Origin: Acidobacteriota bacterium
Lineage (GTDB): Bacteria > Acidobacteriota > Thermoanaerobaculia > Multivoradales > J023
NCBI GenBank assembly: GCA_029263315.1
Contig: JAJCXR010000014.1
Coordinates: 62,001 to 126,000, forward strand
Length of the DNA stretch: 64,000 nt
Reading direction: 5' to 3'
The stretch's first letter is position 1. The number at the start of each line of letters is the position of its first letter. A model generated the notes under the pieces. It saw only the letters and a program-made list of their open reading frames with translations. It did no database searches and was not told the origin of the DNA. Below are positions 53,633 through 62,749 of the stretch, one piece after another. Position numbers and translations under genes: made by a program.

Positions 53633-54990
53633 TATTGCCGTACCAACAGCTCGAGCCAGCCGCGGAAGGCGCCTTCGAGCCAGGCCAAATCCACCTGCAA
53701 GTGGGCCGCCAAGGCGGCGCCGCTGACCTCGCCGCCTTGGGCCACGTGGTCGAGAAAAGCCTGGAAGCTGGCCCGCTGACGCCCCCCTTGGCCCTCTAGC
53801 AGGTAGCGCACCCAGAAGGCGCTGAGATCGTAGTGCAGGCCGATCTCCGAGCTGTGGACAAAACCGTTCCAGTCCAAGCCCATGAGGCGGGTCACGGAGG
53901 GTAGCCGTCCTTCGAGGCGGGCACGCTCGAGATCGGAGAGGGAAGCGAAGGCGCCGTAGAGGGTGATACGTCCGGCCCCCCGCCGAATTTCGCCGTGCAG
54001 CCTCGAGGGATCGAGACGGCCCTCGGAGTCGATCCATGAGGCGGCCAGATCGTCCGCTAAACCCTCGTCGAGCCACGGCGGTAGGGCCGGTCCCAAGGCC
54101 CGGCGGTTGAACGTGTGAACCAACTCGTGGATGAGGGTGGCGGCCACTTCCGAGTTGCTGCGCCGGCCAACGTAGAAGGCGATCAGTCCTTGGGAATGAT
54201 GGCCGCTGGCGGGCAGGCCCGCCAGCTCCTGGCGCGCGTCCCGCAGGCGTTGATAGTCCTGACGATTCCCATAGAGCACGATGGCCGCCTTCGGGGCACC
54301 CACCGGCTGTCGATCGTAGCGGGCGACGTAGGCCGCCTCCAGGTGGCTGGCCAGTTGGCTCAATCGACGCAGCAGGGCGGCATCCGTGCAGTCGGTGTAG
54401 GCGTCGTACGGTCCCAGCTGGAGACGCCGCGGGACGGCCCCGAGGATCTGCAGGGCGGCGGCCAGCTCCTGCTCGTCGGGGGCCCGCCCCAGCAGGGGCC
54501 CTGGGGCTTCCGGTTCCTCGCCGTAGGGCGGACCCTGGGAGGCGTAGTCTTCGATGTAGACCCAGGCCTCATGGCCGTGCCGGAAGACGCGGTACCAGTC
54601 ATCCCGCTGCTCCAGCTGGATGGCGTTGGAGACGGTGTCCAGCGTCTCGATCTCCGCTGCGTCCGGCCGCGGTTGACGCCGCAGCACGGCGCCGGGCATC
54701 AGCCACATGGGATCACCGGTGGGCAATGGAGGAAGGTCCAGCTCCGGCGGCCGATGAACGGGGGCTGGTTGGCTGGTGACTCCGTCGTCGGGAGGGCTGG
54801 CCGGGGTCGGCCGATAGCGGCGGAGAAAGGCCTCGGCCAGTGGCCGGCTCCAAGGTCGGAGCATCGCCTCGTCGACCAGCTTCGCCGTCGGATGGTGGGT
54901 CAGCCAGGTGAAGCCCGCCAGGGGGGCGAGAACGAGCAAGAGCAGCAGGTAGGGCGAGGCGATGCGCAAGGCTCTGAGCATACGCCGCAT
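53554..54990 (-). CDS. Membrane-anchored SH3b-zinc metallopeptidase (gluzincin-like)
   Basis: 478 residues from ATG 54990 (GGGAGG upstream, overlapping the upstream stop as TGATG). One TM at about 10-30, a Pro-rich linker, an SH3b-like beta domain (about 95-150), then a peptidase-MA-like zinc domain with HELVH (about 288-292), Glu309 as third ligand in PPWLDEGLA, and a helical C-terminus. It resembles DUF1570-type peptidases. Substrate unknown; it probably acts in the periplasm. Last in a minus-strand operon-like run. Convergent overlap with moaE. Confidence 0.82.
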   Translation of the reverse strand: MRRMLRALRIASPYLLLLLVLAPLAGFTWLTHHPTAKLVDEAMLRPWSRPLAEAFLRRYRPTPASPPDDGVTSQPAPVHRPPELDLPPLPTGDPMWLMPGAVLRRQPRPDAAEIETLDTVSNAIQLEQRDDWYRVFRHGHEAWVYIEDYASQGPPYGEEPEAPGPLLGRAPDEQELAAALQILGAVPRRLQLGPYDAYTDCTDAALLRRLSQLASHLEAAYVARYDRQPVGAPKAAIVLYGNRQDYQRLRDARQELAGLPASGHHSQGLIAFYVGRRSNSEVAATLIHELVHTFNRRALGPALPPWLDEGLADDLAASWIDSEGRLDPSRLHGEIRRGAGRITLYGAFASLSDLERARLEGRLPSVTRLMGLDWNGFVHSSEIGLHYDLSAFWVRYLLEGQGGRQRASFQAFLDHVAQGGEVSGAALAAHLQVDLAWLEGAFRGWLELLVRQYQLPASAPSFRTNNDSSSRHTDSPSA

Positions 54991-55601
54991 CACGCCTCCC
55001 GGTGCAGCTCGAGCCGGCCCTTTGTGGCGTCCCGCAAGGCTTGCTCGACGGCCTCCACCTGTTCGACGACCACGGCGACGGCGAGCTCGACCTGGGCCCC
55101 ATAGTCGGCGCTTTCCGGTTCGAGATCGAAGGTGCTGAGGACGGCCTTGATGGCGCCGGTGTCGTCGTAGTTGTGGAGCAAGCGCAGCCGTTGCACGATC
55201 GGTCGCTCCACCACGCCGGACAGCTCGAGGCCGGCGGCGGCGGCCTCACTGTAGGCTCGTACCAGCCCGCCGGTGCCTAATTTGGTGCCGCCGTAATAGC
55301 GCGTCACCACCACCGTGACGTCGGTCAGGCCGCGGCCGTCGATCTCCTGCAGGATGGGACGCCCCGCCGTGCCGCTGGGCTCACCGTCATCGCTGTAGCG
55401 CATGTGGTCACCGCCGGCGCGCCCCAGCCGCCAGGCGAAACAGTTGTGGGTGGCGTCACGATAGGTTTGCCGCAGCTCCTCCAGGCAAGCGGTGACCTCC
55501 GACGGCGAGGCGGTGGCCGCCACCGTGGCGATGAAGCGGGAGCCACGGATCTTGGGAATCTCGTGGCACACCGGGGTGGCGATGGTTCGGATGACGGCCA
55601 T
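54990..55601 (-). CDS. YigZ/IMPACT family protein
   Basis: 203 residues from ATG 55601 (a GTG at 55616 is also possible; no ribosome site for either). The family motif THNCFAWRLG, then YSDDGEPSGTAGRPIL and VTRYYGGTKLGTGGLVRAY is intact. YigZ/IMPACT proteins are ribosome or translation-associated, of unclear biochemical role. The protease gene starts on the overlapping TGATG. Confidence 0.93.
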   Translation of the reverse strand: MAVIRTIATPVCHEIPKIRGSRFIATVAATASPSEVTACLEELRQTYRDATHNCFAWRLGRAGGDHMRYSDDGEPSGTAGRPILQEIDGRGLTDVTVVVTRYYGGTKLGTGGLVRAYSEAAAAGLELSGVVERPIVQRLRLLHNYDDTGAIKAVLSTFDLEPESADYGAQVELAVAVVVEQVEAVEQALRDATKGRLELHREA

Positions 55602-55655
55602 GGGGTAAAAATCCACCCGTCGGCGGTAGGTGCGCCGCCGCTGGGTTGGCGAGGA

Positions 55656-56456
55656 TCAGGCCCCCTGCTCGACCTCGACCGCCGTCTTTTCTTTGGCAAA
55701 GGAACCGTGGCGCCCTTCCCCGGCGACAAAACGCCCGGCGCCGTCGTCGGCTTCGCCGTGCGAGAGGCTGGCTTGTCCGCGGGCCAGCTCGGTGCGCAGG
55801 GCCTGCTCCATCGGCAGCTCGAGACCTTCATAGACGCTGCGGCGGTCGTTGCGCAAACAAATGGGCGGGAAGGTGGCGATTTCGTGGGCCAGGGCTTCCG
55901 CCGCTTGACGGCTGGTGCCGTCGGGCACCCGGCGGTTTGCCAGGCCGATGTCCAGGGCCTCGCGGGAGCTCACGGGACGACCCGTCAAGATGAGGTCCAA
56001 GGCCCGTGACAGACCGATCAAGCGGGGCAGACGGACCGTGCCACCGTCCACCAGGGGCACCCCAAAGCGGCGGCAGAAGACACCCAAGACGGCGCTTTCC
56101 TCCATCACCCGAAGGTCGCACCAGAGGGCGAGCTCGAGACCTCCGGCGACGGCAAAGCCGGAGATGGCGGCGATCACCGGTTTCTCCAAGAACATGCGGC
56201 TTGGGCCCATCGGGGCGTCACCGTCCCCGGCGACGCGGTTGCCGCGGCCATCGGCCATGGCCGAGAGATCGGCGCCGGAGCAGAAATGCCCCCCTTCCCC
56301 CCAGAGCACGGCGACGCGGGCCTCGGTGTCCGCTTCGAAGTCCCGGAAAGCCTGTGCCAGGGCGTTGGCGGTGGCCTTGTCGACGGCATTGCGTACCGCC
56401 GGGCGCTCCAAGACGAGGGTCGATACGGGACCGTGCTTTTCCACTCGAACCGTCAT
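55656..56456 (-). CDS. Enoyl-CoA hydratase/isomerase (crotonase) family
   Basis: 266 residues; GGAGG 6 nt before the ATG. Crotonase motifs: HFCSGADLSAM (oxyanion-hole region) and AAISGFAVAGGLELALWCDLRV; second catalytic region VPLVDGGTVRLPRLIG has Asp/Gly where the hydratase Glu usually sits, so it may not be a classical hydratase. Lies in the minus-strand operon between the methyltransferase and yigZ. Substrate unknown. The C-terminal region (FAKEKTAVEVEQGA) is not typical of the family. Confidence 0.88.
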   Translation of the reverse strand: MTVRVEKHGPVSTLVLERPAVRNAVDKATANALAQAFRDFEADTEARVAVLWGEGGHFCSGADLSAMADGRGNRVAGDGDAPMGPSRMFLEKPVIAAISGFAVAGGLELALWCDLRVMEESAVLGVFCRRFGVPLVDGGTVRLPRLIGLSRALDLILTGRPVSSREALDIGLANRRVPDGTSRQAAEALAHEIATFPPICLRNDRRSVYEGLELPMEQALRTELARGQASLSHGEADDGAGRFVAGEGRHGSFAKEKTAVEVEQGA

Positions 56457-56500
56457 GGTGGTTCCTCCGCGTTGTCTCTCGGGGTGGTAGCTCGAATAGT

Positions 56501-57277
56501 TTAGTCGCTCTCAACCAGCCGAGCCAGGTAAGAACCGTCGTCGGATTGGAAAAGGATCTGGCAGCGCCAACCCCAACGCTCAGCATGCCAAACTAGCATT
56601 TCAGGATCGAGGTAAAGCCAGCCGAAGGGCTCGCCCACCAAGCCGCGGTAAGCGAGTCGTTGCCGGGTCTCACCACGATAGAGCCCCATCTCTTGGCGCA
56701 TCCGCATGCGCTCCTGTTCCCTGCTATCGTCGATGGCCCGTAGGTCCGTCGAGTCGCAGAGGATCTGCCCCCCAGGCCGCAGCAGACGCTGGGCGGTGGT
56801 AAAAAGAGCTGCCAAGCCGGCAATCTCCCCCACCAGGCCGATGCCGTTCATCATCAACAGCAGGGTGTCGATGGTGCCCGACAGCTCGTCGTCGTCGGCC
56901 AGGTCTAGGTGGTCGGCGAGTCGGGTTTGGCGGACGCCGCGGTGCTGCATGATCTCGATGGCCGGCGGACAAATATCGACCGCCACGACTTCGAGGTCCC
57001 GATCTTGGAGCAGCAGGCTGTGGGTGCCGGCGCCGGCGCCCAAGTCGAGGACCCTGCCACGGCAAAGGTCGAGGGCCAGGCTTTCCGCCTCGGGAAGCTC
57101 TTCGATGGGGCGAAAGAAGGTGGATGCGGGAAGCGGCAGACGCTCGCCGTCTTCCATGAAGACGTGCATCGAGGCGGGGGCTTGCGGTTGCGGCCCGTCC
57201 AGGTGCTGCCAATAGTCATTCAGCGCCCAGCCGAGGGGAATCCAAGAATCGGTGGCTGGGGCGCTGGTATGGCTCAT
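56501..57277 (-). CDS. Class I SAM-dependent methyltransferase
   Basis: 258 residues. Rossmann motif I VLDLGAGAGTHSLLL, a motif II-like VVAVDICPPAIEI, DTLLLMMNGIGLVG and a motif III-like LLRPGGQILCDSTD. The start lies 3 nt after the Fur stop, so it is co-transcribed. Substrate unknown; a small-molecule or lipid methylase is most likely by layout. Confidence 0.88.
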   Translation of the reverse strand: MSHTSAPATDSWIPLGWALNDYWQHLDGPQPQAPASMHVFMEDGERLPLPASTFFRPIEELPEAESLALDLCRGRVLDLGAGAGTHSLLLQDRDLEVVAVDICPPAIEIMQHRGVRQTRLADHLDLADDDELSGTIDTLLLMMNGIGLVGEIAGLAALFTTAQRLLRPGGQILCDSTDLRAIDDSREQERMRMRQEMGLYRGETRQRLAYRGLVGEPFGWLYLDPEMLVWHAERWGWRCQILFQSDDGSYLARLVESD

Positions 57278-57280
57278 TGC

Positions 57281-57658
57281 TCAAGCCTCGGTGACGCAGC
57301 CGCGGCAGGTGCCGTAGAGGATGAGGTCGTGGGCCTCGAGCTGGAAACCGTGCGGTGCCAGATCCGTAAAGCTGCCCGGGCAGTTGTCGATGTCGTAAAC
57401 CCGGTCGCAAGCCTTGCAATGAAAATGGTGATGGTGGTGCTTGCCCGCCAGCTCATAACGGTTGGGTTTGCCGGGCAGCTCCACCTCCTGCAGCCAGCCC
57501 TCGTCGAGGAGGGAGCGAATATTACGATAGACGGTTGCGATGCCCAGACCGGGAATTTGGTCGCGACCCGCTTGTAGGATCTCTTGGGGGCTCAATGGGC
57601 GATCGGCAAGCCGAATGGCCTTGCGAAGGGCTCGTCGCTGTTGAGTGTTCCGCTGCAT
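57281..57658 (-). CDS. Fur family transcriptional regulator
   Basis: 125 residues from ATG 57658, AGGA upstream. N-terminal winged helix (LSPQEILQAGRDQIPGLGIATVYRNIRSLLDEGWLQEV), then the metal motif KHHHHHFHCKACDRVYDI and a second CxxC in CRGCVTEA. The His-rich stretch and two CxxC pairs fit a zinc-structured Fur/Zur/PerR type. The gene it regulates is unknown; it heads a run with a methyltransferase, crotonase, yigZ and protease. Confidence 0.92.
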   Translation of the reverse strand: MQRNTQQRRALRKAIRLADRPLSPQEILQAGRDQIPGLGIATVYRNIRSLLDEGWLQEVELPGKPNRYELAGKHHHHHFHCKACDRVYDIDNCPGSFTDLAPHGFQLEAHDLILYGTCRGCVTEA

Positions 57659-57757
57659 GTTGGTTTTCCTAGCCCCATGATACCCCATCGACGGCGCCAT
57701 GCGGTCCCATCGCGGGAGTCCGTGGTCGCAGCCCGATTGGCTCAGCGACCGACGGGG

Positions 57758-58714
57758 TCAGTCGTCGCCGGTTTGAGCTTGCGTGGCCCTGGCCACCTCG
57801 CGAGCCTCTTCCTCGGTATCGATGTCTTTGGCCAAGGAGAGCCCCTCGATCACCGTCACCCGTCCGCGCAGCTTGGGATGGGCTTTGAAATGGGCAGGTT
57901 TGATGAAGATACGCCGCAGACGATCCTCGAGCTCCCGCTGTTCTGCCATCCCAGCGGCCAGCTTGCGTGCCATCACCAGGCAGTTGACGACCACCGACGC
58001 GGTACGACTAGGCCACCGCAGGTTCGCCAGGTTGCGCAGGTCATCGGCGAAGAGCTTGAGCAGGACTTGGCGTGCGATGACGACGTAGCGGGCCGAGATG
58101 GGACGGTTGCGAGTGCTGTACAGACCTTCGAAGAAACGCAGGATGAGATCGGTGTCAGCTAGCCCGGGGTCGACCGCCAGGAGATGTCCCGGCAGCACCC
58201 GTACCGGTGCCGGCTCGCCCGGCGGCTGGATGTAGTATTTGGGTTTCCACGACGACTCGCCGAGCTGAGAGAGATCCTCGGGCACACGAATCTGTGCCAT
58301 CCAATAGTCCAGGGGCTGGTGTGCGCGGAAGTCTTCCAGGACGGAGGTCAATTCCTGAGGGTCGGGCAAGATGTCGCAGGTGGTGAACATCACCTGGCGG
58401 TTGGGTTGCTCCCGGGCCATGGCTTCGACGCAAGCGGCTAGGTTTTGTCCCAGGCTGCCGTCGGTTTCGATCATCTCGACCTGGTCCATCAAATCGGCAT
58501 AGATGGCACTGGGGCCGGCGATGTAGATGGGATCGAAAAGGCCGCTCTCTCGGACTCTCCCCACCAGGATGTCGATCAGGCGGCGGCCAGCGATTTCCAG
58601 GTCGACGGCTTTGTATCCGCGGAGCACTTTTTTGTCGCGACCCCCTTCCGGCAAAGTCGTCACCTTGCGGTCCCGACCGCCAAGGATGATCAGTGGCATC
58701 TTGGTCGTCGTCAT
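57758..58714 (-). CDS. NTP-transferase-like protein
   Basis: 318 residues from ATG 58714 (weak ribosome site; the frame remains open 50 codons upstream without similarity). The N-terminus PLIILGGRDRKVTTLP followed by RGYKAVDLEIAGRRLIDILV is laid out like a nucleotidyltransferase (GlmU/MobA-type) fold but the usual LxxGxGTRM loop is altered to GGRDRK. Later parts (VMFTTCDILPDP) resemble the metal-binding D-loop of these enzymes. The C-terminal third is basic and helical. Substrate not identifiable. Confidence 0.65.
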   Translation of the reverse strand: MTTTKMPLIILGGRDRKVTTLPEGGRDKKVLRGYKAVDLEIAGRRLIDILVGRVRESGLFDPIYIAGPSAIYADLMDQVEMIETDGSLGQNLAACVEAMAREQPNRQVMFTTCDILPDPQELTSVLEDFRAHQPLDYWMAQIRVPEDLSQLGESSWKPKYYIQPPGEPAPVRVLPGHLLAVDPGLADTDLILRFFEGLYSTRNRPISARYVVIARQVLLKLFADDLRNLANLRWPSRTASVVVNCLVMARKLAAGMAEQRELEDRLRRIFIKPAHFKAHPKLRGRVTVIEGLSLAKDIDTEEEAREVARATQAQTGDD

Positions 58715-59016
58715 GGTTCGATCGCGTATCCAGGGGTTGTATTTGCGATGTGCCTCACCGAGCGGGGTCGAGCCAGAATCAATGAAGGTGTTCGAGGAGG
58801 CCGCAGGGTGACGAACTGGGGAAGGTACCGCACTTGGCGCCACCCGGCAAGGGATAGGCGCCAAACTCGATCAACGAAGTTGACAGGCGGGCCCAGAGAT
58901 CGCCTCGACGTTGCCTCGAAGTTGCCATCCTTCAGGCATGACAATGTGATGAGATCGAGGCGACGGAGCTGATAGAACGTGCCCGCGGTAACCCCAATGA
59001 ATTCTTGGAGCGTCCC
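58715..59016. other. Intergenic region without recognised genes
   Basis: 302 bp between the divergent nucleotidyltransferase-like and VIT-protein genes. It must carry both promoters. No hairpin with a U tract, repeat of note or conserved promoter box is evident by eye. Confidence 0.6.
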
Positions 59017-61290
59017 ATGAGCATCCCCACTTTTTCCCGCCGACGTTGGATCCTCACTTGGATCTTCGGCTTTCTGCTTCCGGTGGGCACCCTCTTCTTC
59101 GAGAGCCTATCCGGCTTCTGTGCCGAGTATCTCTTCGATCCCCTGCCTAGTTTCCTCCACCAGGTGGTGGTGGCCCTGGTCCCCTTGGGTTTTCTCTATG
59201 TGCTCAATGCCGCCTCGTCAGCGGACCCGCGCCGGTCTCGATTGCCGTTTGTGCTCGGCACGATCTCGGCCATCGCCTCAGTCTACACCTTGCCTTTTAT
59301 CCCGCTGCTGCCGGCGGCGTTGGTAGCGTTGGTGTATTTCGGTCTAGGGTTTCTCCCCCTGGCTCCCTTGCTGGCTCTGTGGGTCGCCCTCAGCTGGACC
59401 TTTTGGTTGGCCAGGAAGGACCACAACGACGATTTGCCGAAGCGTTTTGCTTGGGGTTTCCTGGTGGGCCTGTTGCTCTTCGCCGTGGCCGATAGCCGTC
59501 GCATGGTGACCCATTGGGGGTTCGAAGCCATAGCCGCCGATGAAACGGCGTCCAGGCCCGGGGTGCTGCGTTTGCTACGGATCTTTGGTGACGAAGGGGA
59601 AATGCTGCGTTTGTGCACCCGTTTCGATCCCCAAGGCATGCTCTATTCGGCTGAGATGGAGCCAGAAACGGCAAGGCGGGTCTATTTTCGGGTGACCGGA
59701 AAGGCCATTGCCGAGACCTTGAGGAGAGTGGATGCGTGGGAGCTCAACAACACCTCCGTGGCGGCGGGCCAGACCACCTGGCCCATGGCGGAAGGTCTGC
59801 TCTTGAAGTCGTCCCACCTCCACGCGGATTTGGACCCGGCGGCTCCCCTGGCCTACTTGCAGTGGGAGATGGTGTTGGACAACCAGCACCCTTGGCCGCA
59901 TGAAGCCCTGGCCGAGATCGCGTTACCCCATGGCGGCTTCGTCTCGCGGGCCACCCTGTGGATTGAAGGTGAGCCCCGTGAGGCGGCCTTCGGCGGGCGG
60001 CAACAAGTCACCACCGCCTACGAGGAGGTGACCCGCCGCAAGAGGGATCCGCTGCTGGTGACCACCGCCGGGCCCGATCGAGTACGCATCCGCGCCTTTC
60101 CGGTGCCCGCACAGGGTGAGATGCGGCTGCTGCTGGGCATCACCGCTCCCCTGGATGTGGTGCGAGCCATCGAGGGACGTCTCGACTTGCCCTACTTCAG
60201 CGAGCGCAATTTTCGTCTGGCAGAAGGGACTCGGCACCGTATCGAGCTGGTCAACCGGGGGCGTCCGCAACGCCTCTACACCCCCAAGGGTTTGGCCAAT
60301 CCCTTCATGATGAATGACGCCGAGCTGGCGAGCTTCGAGACCTTTGTCGCCATTCATCGCGATGAGACGCAGACTGCGTTTTGGCGAGGCGAGGATCCGC
60401 AATCACCGCAGCGGGTGGCCCGGCTGGTCAGTGGATCGCGACCTCGACCTCGGCATTTGGTGGTGGTGATTGACGGCTCGGCGACCAGCCAAGCGTTCCG
60501 CAGCGAGCTGTTGCCGGTGCTCGACCGCCTGGCCACCGTTTGGCCACAGCTGGAGGTGGTTTGGGCTGGCGATGAGGTGCAAACCCATGTCTCCGGTCAC
60601 GGTGGCCTGAGCGCCGCAGGGTGGCTGGCGGAGCGTCGCTTCCTCGGGGGTCGAGACAACGCTCCGGCTCTGCTCGAGGCCATCGAGCTGGCGCGAGCCC
60701 GGACCGGTGGCGCCGTCCTCTGGTTGGGGGGCCCCCAAGCCGTGGCTTTGACCCCGAGCAAAGAGCTCGAAGACAGGCTGAGCGACGGTGACTCTCTGCC
60801 GCCCATCTTCGCCCTGCCCTTGGCGCCTGGAGCGCAGCGTCTGTGGGACGCTTTCGAGGTCGTGCCGCTCACGGTGTTACCTCGCTACGGGAGCCTTGAC
60901 CAGGACATCCTCCGCCTACCGGGGGTCGAGACCGGGCGTCGCTTTTTCGAGCTTCGTTTCGCCTTGCCAGGGGAACCGCAACCGAGCCTGGCGGCCGCCG
61001 CGTCCTCGCACCTGGACCGACTGTGGGCTTTTGAGCAGGTTGGCCGTCTCTTGCGGCGCGGCGACGAGGCATCCCGGGACGAGGCATTGCGGCTGGCGGT
61101 TGAGCATCAAGTGGTGACCCCGGTCAGTGGAGCGGTGGTCCTGGAAACCGCCGAGCAGTACGCGGATCACGATTTGGTGCCGGTGTCCTCGGCCACCGTG
61201 CCGACTATCCCCGAGCCGGAGGTCTGGGCTTTGCTGCTGGTGGCTCTGGCCTCGATGCTCGTCCTCTGGCGACGCCGTATCGACGCCTAG
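59017..61290 (+). CDS. VIT/VWA-like multi-pass membrane protein with PEP-CTERM-type sorting tail
   Basis: 757 residues from ATG 59017; GGAG 7 nt upstream. Residues ~10-165 carry about five hydrophobic segments. Residues ~276-378 are a VIT domain (LQWEMVLDNQHPWPHEALAEIALP, then WIEGEPREAAFGGRQQVTTAYEEVTRRKRDPLLV and VRIRAFPVPAQGEMRLLLGI). Around residue 478-600 lies a VWA-like region with DGSATS in place of the MIDAS DxSxS. The C-terminus has PEPEVW (about 732), a single hydrophobic helix and RRRIDA, the PEP-CTERM tripartite signal. This fits the dedicated targets of private exosortases (compare the XrtN-system VIT protein and MSEP-CTERM families). The exosortase gene starts 8 bp downstream. 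Confidence 0.85.
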   Translation: MSIPTFSRRRWILTWIFGFLLPVGTLFFESLSGFCAEYLFDPLPSFLHQVVVALVPLGFLYVLNAASSADPRRSRLPFVLGTISAIASVYTLPFIPLLPAALVALVYFGLGFLPLAPLLALWVALSWTFWLARKDHNDDLPKRFAWGFLVGLLLFAVADSRRMVTHWGFEAIAADETASRPGVLRLLRIFGDEGEMLRLCTRFDPQGMLYSAEMEPETARRVYFRVTGKAIAETLRRVDAWELNNTSVAAGQTTWPMAEGLLLKSSHLHADLDPAAPLAYLQWEMVLDNQHPWPHEALAEIALPHGGFVSRATLWIEGEPREAAFGGRQQVTTAYEEVTRRKRDPLLVTTAGPDRVRIRAFPVPAQGEMRLLLGITAPLDVVRAIEGRLDLPYFSERNFRLAEGTRHRIELVNRGRPQRLYTPKGLANPFMMNDAELASFETFVAIHRDETQTAFWRGEDPQSPQRVARLVSGSRPRPRHLVVVIDGSATSQAFRSELLPVLDRLATVWPQLEVVWAGDEVQTHVSGHGGLSAAGWLAERRFLGGRDNAPALLEAIELARARTGGAVLWLGGPQAVALTPSKELEDRLSDGDSLPPIFALPLAPGAQRLWDAFEVVPLTVLPRYGSLDQDILRLPGVETGRRFFELRFALPGEPQPSLAAAASSHLDRLWAFEQVGRLLRRGDEASRDEALRLAVEHQVVTPVSGAVVLETAEQYADHDLVPVSSATVPTIPEPEVWALLLVALASMLVLWRRRIDA

Positions 61291-61298
61291 GGTTTCCC

Positions 61299-62738
61299 GT
61301 GTCGAGATCCCCTGCCCAGTCGTCTTCTGCCGTGGCTTGCGCCGTCCTGTCGTCTCCCATCCTGTGGCTCGGGGTGGCGTGCTGGCCGGTGATGCTGTGG
61401 GTCGTCCAGCGTTTTGTCGCTTCGCCTGAGGAGCGCTGGCATTGGGTGCCGGCCCTACTGCTGGTGGTGGCGTTGTGGCGCCGCCGACGGTGGTTGCTGG
61501 AGGACGGCGGCGAGAACGTCCATAGCGTGGGCGTACCTGGCTTGGCCGTCGCGCTGTTGGTGGTCCATCTCTTCTCCTATGCCTGGTTGCCACCCCTACT
61601 CAGGGCTCTGCTGGCCGGCTGCATCTTGGCGGCGCTGATCAGCCATCGCTTCTGGGGGCGCAGTCTGGTGCCCGGCGTCTGGGGCAGCGTTTTCTTGGCC
61701 TTGCCGATGTTGCCCAGCCTGCACTTCTTTCTGGGCTATCCGTGGCGTCGTGGAACGACCTTGGCGGCGGCTCAGCTATTGCGTCTCGGGGGCCTGTCGG
61801 TGACGGCGGAGGGGACCCAGCTGGCATGGTCGGGCGGACAGGTGGCGGTGGATGCCCCGTGCAGCGGTCTCGATATGGGTTGGGTGGTGGCGGTCCTCCT
61901 GGTGGCCCTGTGGCTCTTCGTCGAGACGGGCTGGCGAGCTTCCCTGTTGACCGCCGGGGCCACCCTGGGGCTCGTCTTGACGGCCAATGCCTTGCGCGCC
62001 AGCGCCCTTTTCTATGTCGAGTCGGGCCTTCTGGCGGGATTGCCGTTGCAGGCCCGACCTTGGCATCACGGGGCGGTGGGGCTGGCGGTCTTCGCCCCCC
62101 TGTGCCTGCTGCCGGGATGGTTCTTGACCCGGCGATCCCTAGGCCAGGGTGCCGCGACTCCGGATTCGCCCTCTAGGCCCCCTGGGGCGCCGCCCAGGAA
62201 CGCCGTCGAAGGGCGCAAGTCGGTGGGCTGGGGCTTGGGGTTAGGGCTTGCTTTTTGCTTGCCTTGGCTGCTGAGCGCGGAGCCGTCGGTGACCCTAGAC
62301 GACCCCTTCCCAGGCTGGCCGAGCCAGTATCAAGGTGAGAATCTGGTGCAACTGCCCTTGACACCCCGGGAGGAGCGCTTTGGCGAGGGCTTTCCCGGAC
62401 GTATGGGGCGCTTTCACGATGGTCGGCGGGAGATCCTCCTGCGCTGGATTGCGGCCCCCACTCGGCGTTTACATCCGGCCGACCAATGCTTGAGGGGTCA
62501 TGGCTACGAAGTCGAGCATCAACCCTCCGAGCGCGACGCTGAGGGGCGTCCTTGGACGGTTCTATTGGCCCAGGATGGCACGGTCAGTCTGCGTCTGCAT
62601 GAGGCCATCCGTGATGCCGAGGGACGGCAATGGAGTGACGTCTCGGCTTGGTACTGGGCCGCTCTGCTCGGTCAGAGCCAGGGACCCTGGTGGAGTATCG
62701 TGTTGGCTGAGGTGCAGCCTAACGACGGGGCGAGCTGA
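61299..62738 (+). CDS. Exosortase with fused EpsI-like C-terminal domain
   Basis: 479 residues from GTG 61299, 8 nt after the preceding stop; weak ribosome site. About eight hydrophobic segments hold the exosortase triad: Cys188 in VDAPCSGLDMG, Arg233 in TANALRASALFYVE, and His256/His257 in RPWHHGAVG. After a linker (~285-310) and a TM, residues ~330-479 resemble EpsI, with HPADQCLRGHGYE (392-404) matching the EpsI 'HxPExCLxGxGW' motif. Exosortases cut and process PEP-CTERM tails at the membrane. Fusion with EpsI-like domain is known in a subset of families. The sole visible client is the upstream VIT protein. Confidence 0.9.
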   Translation: MSRSPAQSSSAVACAVLSSPILWLGVACWPVMLWVVQRFVASPEERWHWVPALLLVVALWRRRRWLLEDGGENVHSVGVPGLAVALLVVHLFSYAWLPPLLRALLAGCILAALISHRFWGRSLVPGVWGSVFLALPMLPSLHFFLGYPWRRGTTLAAAQLLRLGGLSVTAEGTQLAWSGGQVAVDAPCSGLDMGWVVAVLLVALWLFVETGWRASLLTAGATLGLVLTANALRASALFYVESGLLAGLPLQARPWHHGAVGLAVFAPLCLLPGWFLTRRSLGQGAATPDSPSRPPGAPPRNAVEGRKSVGWGLGLGLAFCLPWLLSAEPSVTLDDPFPGWPSQYQGENLVQLPLTPREERFGEGFPGRMGRFHDGRREILLRWIAAPTRRLHPADQCLRGHGYEVEHQPSERDAEGRPWTVLLAQDGTVSLRLHEAIRDAEGRQWSDVSAWYWAALLGQSQGPWWSIVLAEVQPNDGAS

Positions 62739-62749
62739 GAGCTTCGGCG

